Source: Cellvibrionales bacterium UBA3090 (lineage in GTDB: Bacteria > Pseudomonadota > Gammaproteobacteria > Pseudomonadales > Porticoccaceae). From it: a stretch of 9,444 nucleotides of DNA. The translations under genes were made by a program, and so were the position numbers. The number at the start of each line of letters is the position of its first letter. The stretch's first letter is position 1. Shown here in pieces: positions 6,736 through 9,444 of the stretch. The stretch is taken from assembly GCA_002367235.1 (NCBI GenBank), contig DFBC01000058.1, positions 1 through 9,444 of the forward strand. Reading direction: 5' to 3'. The notes beneath the pieces were generated by a model, which was not told the origin of the DNA, ran no database searches, and saw only the letters and a program-made list of their open reading frames with translations.

Positions 6736-7323
6736 ATGAATACATTCGTCCAGGCAGGCACTTTCCTGGTTCAATCCCTTGGCAGCCTCTACCTTGCGGT
6801 AGTAATTTTGCGGTTTTTATTACAACTGGTTCGAGCAGATTTTTACAATCCAATTTCACGATTCCTGGTCAAAGCCACACACCTGCCCAGCCAACCACTG
6901 AGAACGCTATTACCAACCTATCGCTCTTTTGACATGGCCAGCTTGGTGCTGGCGATATTAGTCCAGTGGCTGGCCATTCAGCTCACCGCCACCATCAACG
7001 GTGCCGGGATAGTTAACATATTTTTAGCATTATCCTGGGGTGCCGTTGGCGTACTATCACTCATCCTGAATTTATATCTCTACGGCCTTCTCGTCATCAT
7101 TATTGTGAGCTGGGTTGCACCGCAGAGCCACCACCCCGTGCTTCTGCTGCTGAATCAACTGATTGGCCCTGCGATGGCACCTTTTCGACGAATTATTCCC
7201 CCTCTGGGAGGACTTGACCTATCCCCAATCTTTATGTTCCTGGTCATTAATATGCTACAGATTTTTGTCCGTGGTATCGCAGGCTACCTGCAGCTACCGC
7301 CCCAGATCGTGCCGGGTATCTAG
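6736..7323 (+). CDS. yggT: YggT family integral membrane protein
   Basis: YggT proteins are small inner-membrane proteins of poorly known function; relatives are linked to potassium/osmotic tolerance in E. coli and to envelope or division functions in Gram-positives and chloroplasts. The 195-residue product is strongly hydrophobic with about four or five membrane segments (roughly 8-33, 66-86, 92-126, 162-182). It shows two tandem YGGT-type repeats. The first has LRFLLQLVRADFYNPI (25-40) and PLRTLLP (54-60). The second has SWVAPQSHHPV (125-135) and APFRRIIPPLGGLDLSP (148-164). This two-repeat length is normal for gammaproteobacteria. A clear ribosome binding site AAGG (6726-6729) lies six bases before the ATG. 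Its place between proC and yggU is conserved. Confidence 0.92.
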   Translation: MNTFVQAGTFLVQSLGSLYLAVVILRFLLQLVRADFYNPISRFLVKATHLPSQPLRTLLPTYRSFDMASLVLAILVQWLAIQLTATINGAGIVNIFLALSWGAVGVLSLILNLYLYGLLVIIIVSWVAPQSHHPVLLLLNQLIGPAMAPFRRIIPPLGGLDLSPIFMFLVINMLQIFVRGIAGYLQLPPQIVPGI

Positions 7324-7344
7324 CGGTCTTAGCAAGGTAACCCG

Positions 7345-7395
7345 ATGACATCCTCACTTGGACACAATGACTTCAGCGACATAACCGGCACTTAA
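7345..7395 (+). CDS. Putative 16-codon leader ORF coupled to yggU
   Basis: An ATG at 7345 has a well-spaced ribosome binding site AAGG (7334-7337, seven bases upstream) and encodes MTSSLGHNDFSDITGT. Its TAA (7393-7395) shares one base with the yggU ATG (TAATG). yggU itself has no purine-rich site before its start. The arrangement suggests ribosomes load here and restart at yggU. I know of no family for this peptide, and a 16-codon frame can arise by chance, so it may be non-functional. Confidence 0.35.
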   Translation: MTSSLGHNDFSDITGT

Positions 7396-7700
7396 TGAGC
7401 GAGCATTATCAATGGCAGGGAGATGATTTGTTGCTGCACTGCCAGCTACAGCCCCGCGCATCCAAAAATGAGATCATCGGGATTCATGACGGCCGACTCA
7501 AAATCCGCATCACTGCGCCACCGGTAGACGGAAAGGCCAATCAACACCTGATTGGCCTGGCAAGCAAGTGGTTTGGCACACCCAAGGGTAAAATTTCAAT
7601 CGTAAGAGGCGAAACCGGTCGTCAAAAAACCCTTTTGATTAAGAGCCCATGCCGACTTCCAGAGGAGGCCAGCATTGCGCCCCCTAAATCACAGTCTTAG
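7395..7700 (+). CDS. yggU: YggU/DUF167 family protein (UPF0235)
   Basis: This is a small conserved protein of the DUF167 (UPF0235) family with no established biochemical function; E. coli YggU has 96 residues and this product has 101. Family motifs are present: LQPRASKNEI (18-27), LKIRITAPPVDGKANQHL (35-52) and the basic GETGRQKTLLI (72-82). A short tail after CRLPEE (86-91) is rich in Pro and Ser and is less conserved. The start ATG at 7395 gives the expected YQWQGDDLLLHCQLQP N-terminus. No ribosome binding site is visible, and the start overlaps the stop of a short upstream ORF. The gap after yggT is 71 bases. It is the last gene of the yggS-proC-yggT-yggU series and converges with rph. Confidence 0.92.
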   Translation: MSEHYQWQGDDLLLHCQLQPRASKNEIIGIHDGRLKIRITAPPVDGKANQHLIGLASKWFGTPKGKISIVRGETGRQKTLLIKSPCRLPEEASIAPPKSQS

Positions 7701-7749
7701 ATATAGGGCGCTGTAGGGCCGTTGATGTCGATCGACAAATTGTGACTCT

Positions 7750-8469
7750 TTATGACGATAGCGCCATCTGTTGCACCTTGACCAGATCGGCAATGCCTTT
7801 TTTTGCCAACGCCATCATCTGCTGAAACTCGTCTTCGGAAAACGGTGCTTCTTCGGCAGTCCCCTGCACCTCAATAAAACCACCAGCACTGTTCATCACA
7901 ACATTCATGTCCGTTTCGGCATTGGAATCTTCGGCATAATCCAGATCCAATATTGGCGTACCTTTATAAATACCCACCGACACGGAAGCCACCATGTTAT
8001 TTAGCGGGTTTTCCTTAACCTTACCAGCTTCGCGCAAATGAGTGATCGCATCCGTCAAGGCCACACAGGCGCCGGTAATAGAGGCTGTACGCGTTCCACC
8101 ATCAGCCTGAATCACATCGCAATCCACAGTGATCGTATTTTCGCCCAAAGCCTCAAGATTTACCGCGGCGCGGAGAGACCGGCCAATTAATCGCTGGATT
8201 TCCATCGTGCGCCCACCCTGTTTGCCACGAGATGCTTCCCGCGCCATACGTGAACCCGTAGAACGAGGCAGCATGCCGTACTCGGCTGTCACCCAGCCCT
8301 GCCCCTTGCCACGCAGAAAACGGGGCACTGAATTTTCGACACTGGCAGTACAAATTACCTTTGTTTCACCAAACTCAACCAACACCGAACCTTCGGCATG
8401 CTTGGTGTAATTCCGGGTAATTTTTACCGTACGAAGTTGTTCTGGGCGGCGGCCACTGGGTCGAGACAT
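7750..8469 (-). CDS. rph: Ribonuclease PH
   Basis: RNase PH is a phosphate-dependent 3'-to-5' exoribonuclease that trims tRNA 3' ends in the cytoplasm, acting as a hexamer. The 239-residue product (about the usual 238) has the N-terminal MSRPSGRRPEQLR, RFLRGKGQGWVTAEYGMLPRS over 50-70, SRGKQGGRTMEIQRLIGRSLR over 80-100 with RNA-contacting arginines, the phosphate-binding QADGGTRTASITGA (121-134) and LDLDYAEDSNAETDMN (174-189) carrying the catalytic-site aspartates. Nothing suggests the C-terminal frameshift known from E. coli K-12; the end is intact. AGGA lies seven bases upstream of the ATG on the minus strand. It is divergent from yicC, a common arrangement, and converges with yggU. Confidence 0.97.
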   Translation of the reverse strand: MSRPSGRRPEQLRTVKITRNYTKHAEGSVLVEFGETKVICTASVENSVPRFLRGKGQGWVTAEYGMLPRSTGSRMAREASRGKQGGRTMEIQRLIGRSLRAAVNLEALGENTITVDCDVIQADGGTRTASITGACVALTDAITHLREAGKVKENPLNNMVASVSVGIYKGTPILDLDYAEDSNAETDMNVVMNSAGGFIEVQGTAEEAPFSEDEFQQMMALAKKGIADLVKVQQMALSS

Positions 8470-8502
8470 TGGTATTTCCTGTCAACTGTAAAAAGGGCCG
8501 TT

Positions 8503-8558
8503 ATTTTAGCGGAATTATTTCGCTCATGTTGCACCGTGTTACCATGTGCGCCTATTTT
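8503..8558. promoter_or_regulatory. Divergent rph/yicC promoter region (candidate boxes)
   Basis: The 108 bases between rph and yicC must hold both promoters. For rph, TAAAAT (complement of 8503-8508) is a good -10 match, with GCAACA (complement of 8527-8532) a weak -35 at 18 bases. For yicC, TTGCAC (8529-8534) and TATTTT (8553-8558) lie 18 bases apart. The two -35 boxes would overlap at 8529-8532, so the polymerases could compete. Only the rph -10 is convincing. Confidence 0.3.
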
Positions 8559-8577
8559 TTCAGTCACGGAGCTACAG

Positions 8578-9441
8578 ATGCCCAGCAGTATGACCGCCTT
8601 TGCCCGCCAGACTATCGAATGTGACTGGGGAACCGCTGCCTGGGAAATTCGATCGGTTAACCATCGCTATCTCGAAACCAATTTCCGAATGCCCGAAACC
8701 GTGCGGGAAATCGAAATGGTACTGCGAGAGCTTGCCCGAAAACACTTACAACGGGGCAAGGTAGACTGCTCGTTACAGCTCAACATCGCCTTGGGCTCGG
8801 GAAAGGTTGCGATCAACCACGAGCTCACCACACAGTATCTCGCTGCGTGTGAGCAATTAGCCGCTCAAATGGACAACCCCGCTAAAGTGTCACCCCTGGA
8901 AATTCTCCGCTGGCCCGGGGCATTAAAAGAGCCCGAAGTGGATAGGGATGCCCTCAAACAAGCACTTACAACACTGTTTGAAGACACCTTAATTCAACTT
9001 GAGGAGGGCCGAAGCCGGGAAGGTGAAAAGCTCAAAGCACTGATTGAGAAACGACTTGATGCTATTACCTCTGAAGTCGAGGCCGTTCGAATCAAACTCC
9101 CTCAACTACTGGAAGCTCAAAAGCAAAAAATTATTAACCGCCTGAATGAAGTCACCGCAGACCTCGACAGCGATCGATTAGAACAAGAACTGGTATTTCT
9201 TGCCCAAAAAGCCGACGTAGACGAAGAACTCGACCGAATCGACACCCATCTGAGCGAAATTCGCAGGGTACTAAAACGCAGTGAACCTATTGGCAGGCGC
9301 CTGGACTTTTTGATGCAGGAGCTCAATCGCGAGGCCAATACCCTTGCCTCAAAATCCATCGCCAGCGACACTACACAATCTTCCGTTGAGCTCAAAGTAC
9401 TGATCGAGCAAATGCGGGAACAGATCCAGAATATAGAATAG
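8578..9441 (+). CDS. yicC: YicC/YloC family endoribonuclease
   Basis: YicC-family proteins are conserved in bacteria; B. subtilis YloC and E. coli YicC have been described as endoribonucleases, and E. coli YicC as a factor in small-RNA turnover. The 287-residue product has the same length as E. coli YicC. Motifs are SMTAFAR (4-10), SVNHRYLE (26-33), RGKVDCSL (59-66), EILRWPG (108-114) and the strongly conserved C-terminal DUF1732 part: LEQELVFLAQKADVDEELDR (201-220) and RRLDFLMQELNREANTLASK (240-259). The frame is open back to 8398 inside rph, but the ATG at 8578 has a strong ribosome binding site GGAG (8568-8571) six bases upstream and gives the family N-terminus. The stop lies three bases from the window end. 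Pairing with rph fits a shared role in RNA metabolism. Confidence 0.96.
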   Translation: MPSSMTAFARQTIECDWGTAAWEIRSVNHRYLETNFRMPETVREIEMVLRELARKHLQRGKVDCSLQLNIALGSGKVAINHELTTQYLAACEQLAAQMDNPAKVSPLEILRWPGALKEPEVDRDALKQALTTLFEDTLIQLEEGRSREGEKLKALIEKRLDAITSEVEAVRIKLPQLLEAQKQKIINRLNEVTADLDSDRLEQELVFLAQKADVDEELDRIDTHLSEIRRVLKRSEPIGRRLDFLMQELNREANTLASKSIASDTTQSSVELKVLIEQMREQIQNIE

Positions 9442-9444
9442 GCG

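Noticed and set aside
7707..7765. Possible terminator stem GGCGCT (7707-7712) with AGCGCC (7760-7765)
   Set aside because: The arms are only six bases and nearly 50 bases apart, one lies inside rph, and no T run follows.
8398..8577. Longer yicC frame starting within rph
   Set aside because: This part is antisense to the rph 5' end; the strong GGAG site and family motif support the ATG at 8578.
1..9444. Mobile element, defence system or biosynthetic island
   Set aside because: All twelve genes belong to core gammaproteobacterial families, with no transposase, integrase, direct-repeat boundary or odd base composition seen by eye.

Overview
The window is a compact stretch of conserved gammaproteobacterial chromosome holding twelve protein-coding genes. 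The first is cut by the window edge. I see no rRNA, tRNA, CRISPR array, insertion sequence, integrase or attachment site, and no gene-free gap longer than about 125 bases. Base composition looks moderate and even throughout. The gene set and order resemble the Pseudomonas/Cellvibrio branch: gshB-tonB-yqgE-ruvX, type IV pilus pilT-pilU, yggS-proC-yggT-yggU, and divergent rph/yicC. PilT (344 aa) and PilU (380 aa) are very close in length to what I recall for Pseudomonas. I would guess a member of Pseudomonadales/Cellvibrionales, but no marker here fixes the genus.

Layout. (1) Bases 1-2687, plus strand: the 3' part of glutathione synthetase gshB, a TonB-family protein starting on the gshB stop, yqgE (AlgH/UPF0301), and ruvX overlapping the end of yqgE. 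This looks like one tightly packed operon. (2) Bases 2737-5036, minus strand: pilT then pilU, the two retraction ATPases of the type IV pilus, separated by 122 bases that can fold into alternative hairpins. (3) Bases 5114-7700, plus strand and divergent from pilT: yggS (PLP homeostasis), proC (proline synthesis), yggT (membrane protein) and yggU (DUF167), with short gaps. (4) Bases 7750-8469, minus strand: rph (RNase PH), divergent from yicC (8578-9441, plus strand), which encodes a YicC-family ribonuclease and ends three bases before the window does.

How they work together. The tonB gene sits in the position of Pseudomonas tonB3, a TonB variant linked to twitching motility, so its closeness to pilT/pilU may be functional. 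YggS and ProC are a very common pair. rph and yicC both act on RNA and are neighbours in many proteobacteria. The rest is housekeeping: redox (gshB), rRNA processing (ruvX) and envelope.

I did not find a new biological system here. The points most worth a second look are small: a 16-codon leader ORF with a good ribosome binding site whose stop overlaps the yggU start; the unusual TonB spacer and its pilus context; the pilT-pilU spacer structure; and the apparent absence of pyr and met genes that flank these blocks in Pseudomonas.
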